Below are positions 25,501 through 33,280 of a DNA stretch of 40,578 bases, piece by piece (position 1 is the first letter of the stretch; every line of letters starts with the position of its first letter). Source of the DNA: a virus; IMG/VR virus record IMGVR_UViG_3300021343_000065, positions 1 to 40,578 of that record, one strand, 5' to 3'. Both the position numbers and the translations under genes were made by a program. The notes beneath the pieces were generated by a model, which ran no database searches, was not told where the DNA came from, and worked only from the letters and a program-made list of their open reading frames with translations.

Positions 25501-28500
25501 AACCAACGAGCAACTGGCCGAGGATAATGACCTGCCGGTGGCCATGGTCTATGATGGTACCAGGGATGTGGAGGTCCTGGAGCAGCTGGGCGATCGTGTC
25601 CAGGTGATCCTGCCGGTAGTGGAGAATGGCAAGCTGCTCTCCGGTGACGAGATCGACGCCATCCCGAAAAAGTTCGACAAAGCGCTGTGTCCGATTGATG
25701 CGGGCAAGGCGAAACTGGACAACTGGAACTGCCTGAACTGCGACAAAACCAAAAGCGGGCAGGGTTGCCTGAATGGCCAAAAAACAGGCGTCAACCACTT
25801 TGGTGGCGTTAAGGCCGCTAGGCGGCAACAGAAAGATTCTTTTGAGCGAGTAGCGCAAGAGGTTAAAACCCTAGATGACATCCAAGAAATCAAACAAGAC
25901 CTCCTCCGCCAGCTTGCCGAACTCGAAGCCCAAGAGAACCAGTTTCAGCAAGATAACGGACCAGCTGTTGATAATGACCGAGGAAATGCCCAGGGACGAA
26001 GCGCTGGAAGTACTGGCGGAGTCCAAACAGTTGATCCTCAAAGCGCTGGAGCAGCTGGAAGCCAAGGAGAAAACCCTGAAGGGTTAATCGCCACTGACCG
26101 CGAGTACTCCCAGAATCGTCGCGGCAGTAAAGGTCACCGCGGTAAAATCACACTTCCTGCCGGCGGCGTTCGCGATGGCCGCTCGGTCATTACCCTGTTT
26201 GACAATGCCGACCTCTCCACCTTTCTTCACGAATCGGGTCACTTCTTCCTGGAAGTCTACCGCGATATGTCCACGCGGGAGGATGCGCCGGAGACCATCA
26301 AGCAGGACATGGCGCAGCTGTTGGCGTGGTTTGGGGTGGAGTCGGTGGCGCAGATTGACGTGGAGCAGCACGAGCAATTTGCCCGCGGCTTTGAAGCCTA
26401 TCTGCGCGAGGGCAAGGCCCCGAGTGTGGGCCTGCGCGCGGCCTTTGAGCGTTTCAGTGCCTGGTTAAAGCACCTGTACAAGTCGATTCGCAATCTCAAT
26501 GTGGACCTCACTGATGAGGTGCGCGGGGTGATGGATCGCATGTTGGCCACCGACGCGGCGATTGAGAATGCTCGTCAGTCCACCGACCTGTTCCCCATGT
26601 TTGACGACGCCGAGTCTGCGGGCATGACGGAAGCGGAGTTCAACGCCTATCGGGCATCCTACGAAAAGGCGCGGGTGGAGGCCGAGAGCGATCTGCGCTC
26701 CAAGATGATGTCGGAGATGTGGCGCGAGACCCAACGCGCTTGGCGCATGGAGAAAAACCAGCTGCGGGACCAGTTCCTGGAAGGGTTGATGGAGCAGCCG
26801 GTGTACCAGGTGCGGCGCTACCTGACCGAGGCCGAGCCCCATGGCAAGCTCTCGTTGCCGGCGCTCAAGGCACTCTACGGCACCGGGCCGGAGGCGCCCT
26901 GGCGCAAGCTGCCGTTCGGCAGTCACGCCCTGGCTGGCAACGACGGCGGCACCGATCCCCAGCAACTGGCGGAGCTGTTTGGCTTCCGCTCGGGCGATGA
27001 AATGGTGCGGGCGATGGTGGAGGCGGGCAACCCCAAAGCCAAGGCCCTGGCGATGGCGGAAGCAGAAATGCGCCGTTTGCACGGTGATATTTCCGGTGAA
27101 GTGAATCAGGCAGCGCAGGCGGCCATGGACGCACTCCACGCCAACGATACCGCCAGTTTCCTCACCACCGAGCTGAGGGTGATGGAGCGCAAGGCCGGTC
27201 TGGAACCTACCCTGAAAGACTCTGCCAAGAACGCGGCACGGCGCATACTGGCCGGTTTGCAGGTGGGCAATCTCCAGGAATACCAGTACCTGATGGACGA
27301 GCAGCGCCACGGCAAGGCGGCGATTCAGGCGACGGCGGCGGGTGACTTCGCCGCAGCGGCGGATGCCCAACGCAAGCGCTTGCTGGCGCACTACCTGTAT
27401 CTGGAAGCGCGCAAAGCCAAGGAGGAAATCGAGAAGGGGCGCAAGTACTTCACCAAGTTTGAGCGTGCCAATACGCGCAAGAGTTTGGAGCGCTATCACC
27501 TCGACCAGATCGACGCCATCCTCGAGGCATACTCGTTCAAGAAGTCGGTCACCTTCAAAGAGGCCAACGAGCGTCAACGCCTGGCCGAGTGGATCGCCGA
27601 GCAGGAGGACCAGGGCATGGAGGTGGTGGTGGACCCCGCCATCCTGGAGAAAGCCCGTTCGCGTCACTACAAAACCCTGACCCTGGAAGCGTTCCGCGGA
27701 CTGCGCGACGCGGTAAAAAACATCGAGCACCTGGCGCGTTTGCAGCAACGGCAAATTGACGAACGCAACAAGCAGGCCTTTAAGGATCTGGTGGCGGACC
27801 TGAAAGAGGAGGCCAAGGCCAACAACACCTTGAAACCCGAGCCAATCGAATTCGACAACACCGGCAAGTGGCATCAGCTGAAAAAATGGGGCCAGTGGTT
27901 GCTGGCCTCGCACATGAAAATGGAATTCCTGGCCACTCGGCTCGACGGCGAGAAGACCAACGGCAAGTGGTGGAACGCGATTATCCGCCCGCTGGCGGAC
28001 GCGGCGGACAAAGAGCAGCAGATGCAAGAGATGGCCACCGCCAAGCTCAACGAGGTGTTTGGTCGCTTCAGCAAAGCGGATCGTCGTTCCTGGCACACCA
28101 ACAAGTTTGCCATCGATGTGCTGGGCATACCTGACGCCAATAAGTCGATGGTGTTTTCCATTGCGCTTAACTGGGGCAACGAGGGCAACCGCCAGGCATT
28201 AATGCAAGGTTATGGCTGGGAGCGCGAGAATGTGGAGGCGGCACTCAACCGCTATATGACCGCCGAGGATTGGCGCCTGGTGCAGGATATCTGGGGCCAT
28301 ATCGACAGCTACTGGCCGCAGATCGCCGAGCTGCAAAAAGACCTGACCGGTGTGGTGCCGGAGCAGGTGGAGCGCTCGCCGTTTGTGACCGACCACGGCG
28401 AGATGGCCGGCGGTTACTTCCCCCTGGTGTATGACCCCGAGAAAAACTGGCTCGCCGGCATTCGCGAAGAGAAAAACGACGTCAAGGAGATGTTCGGCGG

Positions 28501-29827
28501 CAACCATCTGCGGCCCTCGACCCGAAAAGGTCACACCAAGGAGCGGGTGGGTTCCGGCGGGCAAAAGGTGCGCCTCGATGTGGCGGTGGTGTCGGAGCAT
28601 ATCACGGCGGTGATTCACGACCTCACTCACCGCAAGGCCATCCTGGAGATTGACCGCCTCACGCAAAACGAGGAGATCCGCAACACCATCTCGCGCATTG
28701 CCGGTACCGAAGTGGTGAAACAGATTCGCCCCTGGTTGGCGAACATTGCCAAGGACAGCCGACCGAAAGACATTATCAACCCGTTGGCGCCGGCGGTGGG
28801 CAAGCTGCGCCGCGGCGCAACGGTGGTCAATATGGGCTGGAAGTTCACCACCGCCATTGTGCAACCCCTGGGCTATTTCCAGTCGGTGGAGCTGCTGGGG
28901 GCCAAGTGGGCGCTGAAAGGTCTGGCGCGTTTTTACGGCAATCCCCTCAATGCCGTGAAGATGAAGGACATGGTGTTCGAAAAATCCACCATGATGCGCA
29001 ACCGCAACAAGACCTTCGACCGGGATGTGCGCGACTCCATTAACGCCATCAAGGGCAACAGCGCACTGGATAACCTGGAGCGCACCTATTTTGCCCATAT
29101 CGGCTTTATGGATCTGTCGGTGTCGATTCCCACCTGGATTGGCGCCTATGAAAAATTCCTGGCCGAGGGCATGGAGGAGGCGGACGCGGTGGCCAACGCC
29201 GACCGCATTGTGCGCATGTCGCAGTCTGCCGGTGGTGCCAAGGACCTGGCCGGCATTCAGCAGGGCGACGAGATCAAGCGCGCCTTTGTGATGTTCTACT
29301 CCTATTTTTCGGTATTGCACAACCTGCTGCGTCGTCGTGGCAGCATGGCCAGGCGCGAGGGGGTGAGTGCGGAAAGTGTCGCCAAGACCACCATGTCAGC
29401 GCTCTACCTGCTGGTGCTGCCGGCGGTGCTGACGGAATTGGTCTTGGGCCGGGGACCGGAGGAAGACGAGGACGAGGAGTTTTTGCCCTGGGCGCTGAAG
29501 CTGTCTGCCTCTTACCCGGCCTCGACCGTGGTCGGGCTGCGGGATGCGGTCAACTACTGGAGCACCGGCTATTCCTACTCCGCCTCACCGGTGGGCAACG
29601 CCATCGAGGAGACCGCCAAGGCGGGCTCGGCGGTGTACGACCAACTCTTTGATGAGGACAAGGAGTGGGACCGCGGCGATAACAAACACCTGTTCCTGAG
29701 TGCGGGTTACTGGCTGGGCCTGCCAACGCGGCAGTTGTGGATCTCCGGCGAGCACCTGTACTCGGTATTGAACGACGAGGAGGAATTCAGCTTTTACGAG
29801 TTCCTGTACCGCAACCGGCGCGACTGA
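22556..29827 (+). CDS. Giant polyvalent/internal virion protein with HESGH motif and inserted Cys-rich domain
   Basis: A 2423-residue protein in the T7 gp16 position, expected to be ejected with DNA. N-terminal acidic motif DPFExMAxxF occurs twice. Hydrophobic Gly/Ala-rich segments at about 230-400 could form a channel. Residues about 860-1080 carry two Cys clusters (C868, C874, C878, C881; C1045, C1059, C1062, C1071) with NCRPSKDCAKYCYACKG, resembling phage gp88-like proteins. H1225-E-S-G-H1229 follows (ADLSTFLHESGHFFLEVY), an HExxH metallopeptidase-like motif common in large polyvalent proteins. Long coiled coils and a C-terminal helical domain (about 2080-2423, SQSAGGAKDLAGIQQGDEI) resemble LPD38-type ends. 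No lysozyme motif is seen. The Cys-rich part appears to be an insertion at residues about 756-1194. Confidence 0.85.
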   Translation: MPTELDPFETMADEFLQSTEAQVITDTTPEEVDPFEQMATQFVREEENQLKANVYTGMEAQPDNHAKALKLSTRVGLPSAYVLENMPAVERQDIYAQIDFAKLLSENKAVAQYLGVPDNAKISHDDIEGLSAIENMLRGGGERMRTLGSNLIQFIANTADAGEDVLADLTGINPGVYWDDDGLHWSWNLPTGSDTSLAAALRDGAEVNAGDLGYQQNFTWERLKGDLTVKNLAGYIVEQGVQSVPDMVAALMTLPAYIASRTEEIAETRVENDNRERVSGSDLSVSLIPAVFISALERIGVQGIINPVITKGLTSTAGRRILTAGAKEAATEFVQENIEYAAGTVGTAKGYDLAAGLDQGFAGAVAGGGMGAGGRTLIEGANAVAALRHREQLRELGEAVRQSKTFERHKDKLVEFMQSVDDGNVFLDAGTARTFFQANGEDPDAVFEALGVTEQVSQAEERGADIAIPSAKLMGMADQPWFDDILMDVRQDPGQMTAREAELARTQLAEQWEAEADRVLEQQAENNAFQESAYQVRQSVYDNLVETQRFDDTTADAYASLWESFFVAMADRSGTLPHELFAQYYATTTTPDQQFQDLVGGVRSVQRGEYPKQREIFGASLAEWLADRGGVRDDGGELAAMDLELWHHGKPGQRRLVSEEGDTLDGAAQAAQEAGYLTVPYEEVTPRHLLDALNAEMAGDPTYSEANLNLDLLNRQDWLESIAREMESMEELAENADPTDIALALSESDGSALFQSGVPKANDHVKARVETDFEALASEDLIARVSEHEGTAWAREVKKGVIYRDEIVRVAEGELAAVDAVALQNSGKLARLLEEKGWEGAWEYLAQGDVIGSAAKPVHAVNSSLQNCRPSKDCAKYCYACKGRHAYPASKTKAELVDLMAERDPDRLGDMIAKSFRSPDRAGLHWRDTALRLFDIGDGTPAWNRVIDRLNAKGIRTHVFSKNPEFLANMDERNVRLLSLDKTNEQLAEDNDLPVAMVYDGTRDVEVLEQLGDRVQVILPVVENGKLLSGDEIDAIPKKFDKALCPIDAGKAKLDNWNCLNCDKTKSGQGCLNGQKTGVNHFGGVKAARRQQKDSFERVAQEVKTLDDIQEIKQDLLRQLAELEAQENQFQQDNGPAVDNDRGNAQGRSAGSTGGVQTVDPQSAGAAGSQGENPEGLIATDREYSQNRRGSKGHRGKITLPAGGVRDGRSVITLFDNADLSTFLHESGHFFLEVYRDMSTREDAPETIKQDMAQLLAWFGVESVAQIDVEQHEQFARGFEAYLREGKAPSVGLRAAFERFSAWLKHLYKSIRNLNVDLTDEVRGVMDRMLATDAAIENARQSTDLFPMFDDAESAGMTEAEFNAYRASYEKARVEAESDLRSKMMSEMWRETQRAWRMEKNQLRDQFLEGLMEQPVYQVRRYLTEAEPHGKLSLPALKALYGTGPEAPWRKLPFGSHALAGNDGGTDPQQLAELFGFRSGDEMVRAMVEAGNPKAKALAMAEAEMRRLHGDISGEVNQAAQAAMDALHANDTASFLTTELRVMERKAGLEPTLKDSAKNAARRILAGLQVGNLQEYQYLMDEQRHGKAAIQATAAGDFAAAADAQRKRLLAHYLYLEARKAKEEIEKGRKYFTKFERANTRKSLERYHLDQIDAILEAYSFKKSVTFKEANERQRLAEWIAEQEDQGMEVVVDPAILEKARSRHYKTLTLEAFRGLRDAVKNIEHLARLQQRQIDERNKQAFKDLVADLKEEAKANNTLKPEPIEFDNTGKWHQLKKWGQWLLASHMKMEFLATRLDGEKTNGKWWNAIIRPLADAADKEQQMQEMATAKLNEVFGRFSKADRRSWHTNKFAIDVLGIPDANKSMVFSIALNWGNEGNRQALMQGYGWERENVEAALNRYMTAEDWRLVQDIWGHIDSYWPQIAELQKDLTGVVPEQVERSPFVTDHGEMAGGYFPLVYDPEKNWLAGIREEKNDVKEMFGGNHLRPSTRKGHTKERVGSGGQKVRLDVAVVSEHITAVIHDLTHRKAILEIDRLTQNEEIRNTISRIAGTEVVKQIRPWLANIAKDSRPKDIINPLAPAVGKLRRGATVVNMGWKFTTAIVQPLGYFQSVELLGAKWALKGLARFYGNPLNAVKMKDMVFEKSTMMRNRNKTFDRDVRDSINAIKGNSALDNLERTYFAHIGFMDLSVSIPTWIGAYEKFLAEGMEEADAVANADRIVRMSQSAGGAKDLAGIQQGDEIKRAFVMFYSYFSVLHNLLRRRGSMARREGVSAESVAKTTMSALYLLVLPAVLTELVLGRGPEEDEDEEFLPWALKLSASYPASTVVGLRDAVNYWSTGYSYSASPVGNAIEETAKAGSAVYDQLFDEDKEWDRGDNKHLFLSAGYWLGLPTRQLWISGEHLYSVLNDEEEFSFYEFLYRNRRD
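25974..26087 (+). other. Alternative-frame coding-like stretch inside the polyvalent gene
   Basis: In the +1 frame relative to the main gene, 37 codons from ATG 25974 read MTEEMPRDEALEVLAESKQL and on to a coiled-coil end, whereas the main frame here is a poor Gly/Gln/Ser/Asn-rich linker. The frame is open from 25875 (70 codons). It may be an overprinted gene or the old C-terminus of the inserted Cys-rich protein before a frameshift fused it. Confidence 0.4.
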
Positions 29828-29841
29828 TACAGACTAGGGGT

Positions 29842-29879
29842 GCCCTCTTGATAGGCTTTTGCCGCAATTGATAGAGGGC
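29842..29879 (+). promoter_or_regulatory. Hairpin covering the tail-spike ribosome-binding site
   Basis: GCCCTCT (29842-29848) pairs perfectly with AGAGGGC (29873-29879); inside lies GGC-TTTT-GCC. The SD of the spike gene (GAGGG, 29874-29878, seven bases before ATG 29886) is in the 3' arm, so folding would hide it and limit spike translation. No T-run follows. Confidence 0.5.
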
Positions 29880-29885
29880 GTCTTT

Positions 29886-32003
29886 ATGACTGTTTCAAGC
29901 ACCAATAGCAAAATGGACCCTGTAGAGGGTACCGGGGTCGCGAAGGAATTTCCGTTCAGCTTCAAGCTGGAAGACCCCGCCCACCTGGTGGTGGTCCACA
30001 CCGACAAGTACGGTATCGAGACCACACTGACCCTGGGTACCCACTACACGGTCAATCCCAACGCCGACCAGAACCACAACCCCGGAGGCTCGGTGGTGTA
30101 CCCGGTGGCTGGTGCCAGGCTTACCAACAACGAGTTTTTAACCATCAGCCGTGCCACGCCGGTGACACAGCACATTGACCTGGAGGCCCAGGGCGATTGG
30201 AACCCCGAGATTATCGAAGGCGGGCTGGACAAGCTCACCATGTTGATCCAGGAGCTGCTGACGGCGGTGGCTGCGGCGGGCGCTGCCGCTCCCGACTACT
30301 CCGCTATCGACTTTGATCAGCTGCTGTCGGACATTGCCGACATGATCGCGGCGGCAGAAGCAGCCGCCGCCGGCGCCGGTGATGGCACCTACTACCCCGA
30401 CCCGGTGGCGGCGGACCAGGCCGATACGGCGGCGGGCGCTTCGCTAGCGTCACTGATCAATGTCATTGGCGATAACCTGGCGACCATTGTGTTCAAACCG
30501 CACGCCGACAAACCCGGTACCCACGATGCCAACGGGCGCACCACCTTCAGCTTTTACCACCCGGTGATCGTGCCCGACAACATCAACATCAAAATTCTGT
30601 CGGGCGCCAAGCTCAAGTTCGACGTGTCGGAAAACGGGCCCGGCGCCACTGCCGGCACCAACGGCATGATGGTGCTGGGTTACGGCGGTATCGAGTTGCC
30701 GTCCGATACCATTTTTGAAGACCTGACGCCCTTCAGCAATGCGGTCTGGTGGCCCAACAGTGTGTTGAACAAAGTCTACCTGCTGTGGTGGGGCGGCAAT
30801 GGCCTGTCGACGGAAGAGGCCGCCGGTTATTTCAAAAGTGCGTTTGCGACTATCCCCAAAGGCGGCACGGTGATACTGCCCGATGGCACCCACTTGATCT
30901 CCAGCGAGGTGAGTGTGCCTGGCAATATGACCCTCAAAGGGGCCGGTATCGATCGCACCACCATTTTAGTTGACGTGCCCCAGGACGCAGCCGCGTTTTA
31001 CCCGAAGCGCTCTGACGATGTGACCTTTGACGGTATGCAATTCCTGCCGGGGCCGACGGGTAACACCGGTATCAGGGCAATCAAGTGCAACCGCCAGGAG
31101 CGTAGCACCATCAAAAATGTGCGCATTACCGATATACCCGATGGCATCAAAATCAGTGACTGTCGCGAGTGGGTGATTGAAAACCTGGAGGCGGTGGACA
31201 CCCAGACCGGCGGCCTCATGAAGGCGCTGAAAATCTACAACAACGCCAGCGATGGCATGGTCATTAACTTCAAAGCCGAGGGCGAGTTCAACAACAACGT
31301 CATTGAAATCGAAGAGGGCAGCGATGCCCAGACCTGGGCGGCCAGCACCGCGAAAAGTGTCGGCAACTTTGTCACTCCCACCACGCCGGTGGAACCCGAC
31401 TCCGTGTTTGTGTGCGTGCAAGCGGGTACCACCGGCAGCACGGAGCCCGATTGGGACAACCCCGACATCAATGACGAGATTATCGACGGTACTGCCAAGT
31501 GGAAATACGATTCTGCCTACGGCAAGCCCCACAACATCACCTTTGACGGTTACACCATTAAAGACATTCTCGAAGGGATTCGGGTACGCGAGTGTCACGA
31601 TGTCCGCTTTAATCGCGGCAACCTGGAGAACATCGGGCAGACGCTCGACGGCGGTGTGTTGTTTGATATCCGTTGGGCCACCGATATCTCGATCAGCGAT
31701 ATCACCGCGAAAAACCCGCAGCTGGTGGCCAACCAGGAAGCGGACTTTGTGAAGTGTTACGACGTGCAAGGCCTGACCATTTCCAACGGTCAGCTCGGCA
31801 CCTTCAAGCGCGGCGTGCGCTTAATGGACGCGCTGTGCGACAAAATCCACCTGGCCGCCGATGTGATGATGGAGGTCGATGGCGCCGGCAAAAGCCTGGT
31901 GGACAGCGCTTCAACCCCTATCGGCAAAAAGCTGGATGGTGCCACCACAACGGGTTACGCCAACAGCACCAATATTTTCAATGACGCGAAGGAGATCACC
32001 TAA
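29886..32003 (+). CDS. Tail spike/fibre with beta-helix domain
   Basis: A 705-residue protein. Residues 1-120 (STNSKMDPVEGTGVAKEFPF; DKYGIETTLTLGTHYTVN) match the T7-fibre-like virion attachment domain. Residues about 135-165 are Ala-rich linker. From about 326 (GGTVILPDGTHLIS; MTLKGAGIDRTTIL) a right-handed beta-helix of pectate-lyase type begins, the usual fold of capsule-degrading spikes. Residues about 482-545 form a small insertion (TWAASTAKSVGNFV; CVQAGTTGSTEPDWDN; DGTAKWKY) resembling carbohydrate-binding modules. Start ATG 29886 follows GAGGG; an in-frame start nine codons upstream is inside the hairpin. Substrate unknown. Confidence 0.87.
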   Translation: MTVSSTNSKMDPVEGTGVAKEFPFSFKLEDPAHLVVVHTDKYGIETTLTLGTHYTVNPNADQNHNPGGSVVYPVAGARLTNNEFLTISRATPVTQHIDLEAQGDWNPEIIEGGLDKLTMLIQELLTAVAAAGAAAPDYSAIDFDQLLSDIADMIAAAEAAAAGAGDGTYYPDPVAADQADTAAGASLASLINVIGDNLATIVFKPHADKPGTHDANGRTTFSFYHPVIVPDNINIKILSGAKLKFDVSENGPGATAGTNGMMVLGYGGIELPSDTIFEDLTPFSNAVWWPNSVLNKVYLLWWGGNGLSTEEAAGYFKSAFATIPKGGTVILPDGTHLISSEVSVPGNMTLKGAGIDRTTILVDVPQDAAAFYPKRSDDVTFDGMQFLPGPTGNTGIRAIKCNRQERSTIKNVRITDIPDGIKISDCREWVIENLEAVDTQTGGLMKALKIYNNASDGMVINFKAEGEFNNNVIEIEEGSDAQTWAASTAKSVGNFVTPTTPVEPDSVFVCVQAGTTGSTEPDWDNPDINDEIIDGTAKWKYDSAYGKPHNITFDGYTIKDILEGIRVRECHDVRFNRGNLENIGQTLDGGVLFDIRWATDISISDITAKNPQLVANQEADFVKCYDVQGLTISNGQLGTFKRGVRLMDALCDKIHLAADVMMEVDGAGKSLVDSASTPIGKKLDGATTTGYANSTNIFNDAKEIT

Positions 32004-33232
32004 TGCCGTCTATCCCTGACAAAATTTGGATTGACCAGGCCGACCTGGATGCACTGCCTACGAGCGGTCAAGCCTGGGATGAAATGAAATCCTGGGCCGA
32101 TGCCAACTGGGGGTCGGATAACCTGGTGGAGGGCTCGACCGGGCCACTCGCCACCGCGGCGGAGGATACCCCGACCTGCGGCACTGAGACCAGTTACGGC
32201 GATAACCATGTCCTGGCGTTTGCCATCGCACACATGAAAGACCCCAACGGTCGCGCCACCAGCACCTATCTCGATGAGCTGAAGTACGGCATTGAAAATG
32301 TGATTCTGTCGGAGATCACCGCGCCGACCGCTAAGATGGAAACCTACAACATTGGCCGCAACCTGGGTGGTTATATCGTGGCCGCGGATATGGTGGATTT
32401 AAAAACCATCGACACGCCGTTGCACAATAAATTCAAAGGTTGGCTGCGCTATGTGCGCGAGGAGTTGATCTACGAGCGCCACGCCGGGGGCGAAGTGTAT
32501 CGCGTGCGCTCGGTCACCGACATGGTGAGAAACCGTCCCAACAACCACGGCTCCTCGGGCGAGCATACGTTGACCGCGCTCAATATGTACCTGGGGGATA
32601 TGAATGAAATCGAAGCCAGTGCCGAGCGCTACCGGGCGTTTGTGGGCGAGCCCGGCGCGAGCAATCCGGTGTACAAGTACAAGAAATTGGGCACCGGCAC
32701 CTTCCAGGCTGATCCCGCCAATCCGGTCGGGCTTAATCGCCAGGGCGCGACCATCGTCTGGAACAGTGTGGCCAGGGACGTTGACGGCATGCCGCCGGAA
32801 GAGGCGCGGCGGACAGCCAACAATGGCGGTAACTTTGCTTGGCCGCCAGGGGTGACCAACTATTTTTGGTCCTTTGCCGCACCGTTTCTCGGCTGGGTCC
32901 ATCTGCTGAATCGCTGTGGTTACCCGGTCTTGAGTTACGGCGATAACGCGGTCCAGCGTTTCTTCACCTGGTGTGACACACACTTGTGGATCACCAGCGA
33001 CGGTAATGGCGATCCGAACCTGGAGGACTTGACGCCGGTGGCGGCGGGGCAGGGGGATAAGTACTTTCCCGGGGCGTCGAATATTTACCACTTGCAGGAT
33101 GATATAGACACCATCTTCCTGGCGAACAACATTCTGGGCACCAGTTATCCCACCAACTACATCGACCCTAAGTACTTCGGCAAGCCCGGCAAGTCGATGG
33201 GGCACAACTACTACTTATTCCCAGGAGCATAA
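32003..33232 (+). CDS. Putative virion polysaccharide lyase (alginate-lyase-like)
   Basis: A 409-residue soluble protein rich in Trp, Tyr, His and Asn. N180-N181-H182-G183 followed by a helix (EHTLTALNMYLGD) resembles the NNH-G motif of alginate-lyase-like alpha/alpha-toroid enzymes (PL5/PL17 type), in which Asn and His neutralise and deprotonate the uronic acid. WLRYVREELIYERHAGGEVY and NYFWSFAAPFLGWVHLLNR support an all-helical toroid. TAATG overlap with the spike and AAGGAG upstream give tight coupling. I infer a tail-associated depolymerase acting on exopolysaccharide; the family call is by motif only. Confidence 0.6.
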   Translation: MPSIPDKIWIDQADLDALPTSGQAWDEMKSWADANWGSDNLVEGSTGPLATAAEDTPTCGTETSYGDNHVLAFAIAHMKDPNGRATSTYLDELKYGIENVILSEITAPTAKMETYNIGRNLGGYIVAADMVDLKTIDTPLHNKFKGWLRYVREELIYERHAGGEVYRVRSVTDMVRNRPNNHGSSGEHTLTALNMYLGDMNEIEASAERYRAFVGEPGASNPVYKYKKLGTGTFQADPANPVGLNRQGATIVWNSVARDVDGMPPEEARRTANNGGNFAWPPGVTNYFWSFAAPFLGWVHLLNRCGYPVLSYGDNAVQRFFTWCDTHLWITSDGNGDPNLEDLTPVAAGQGDKYFPGASNIYHLQDDIDTIFLANNILGTSYPTNYIDPKYFGKPGKSMGHNYYLFPGA

Positions 33233-33235
33233 ACC

Positions 33236-33280
33236 ATGGCTGAGCGTACCGTTTTAATACTTTGTGGGGATTGCTTATGA
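33236..33280 (+). CDS. Possible 14-residue upstream peptide
   Basis: AGGAG lies 9-10 bases before ATG 33236, which opens a 14-codon frame (MAERTVLILCGDCL) ending in TGA at 33278-33280, overlapping the next ATG (33277). It may be a coupling leader or the remnant of a lost small gene. Confidence 0.3.
   Translation: MAERTVLILCGDCL

Noticed and set aside
26465-29320. Minus-strand open frames of 543 and 373 codons under the polyvalent gene
   Set aside because: Antisense shadows of GC-rich coding sequence with His/Leu-rich translations and no recognisable domains.
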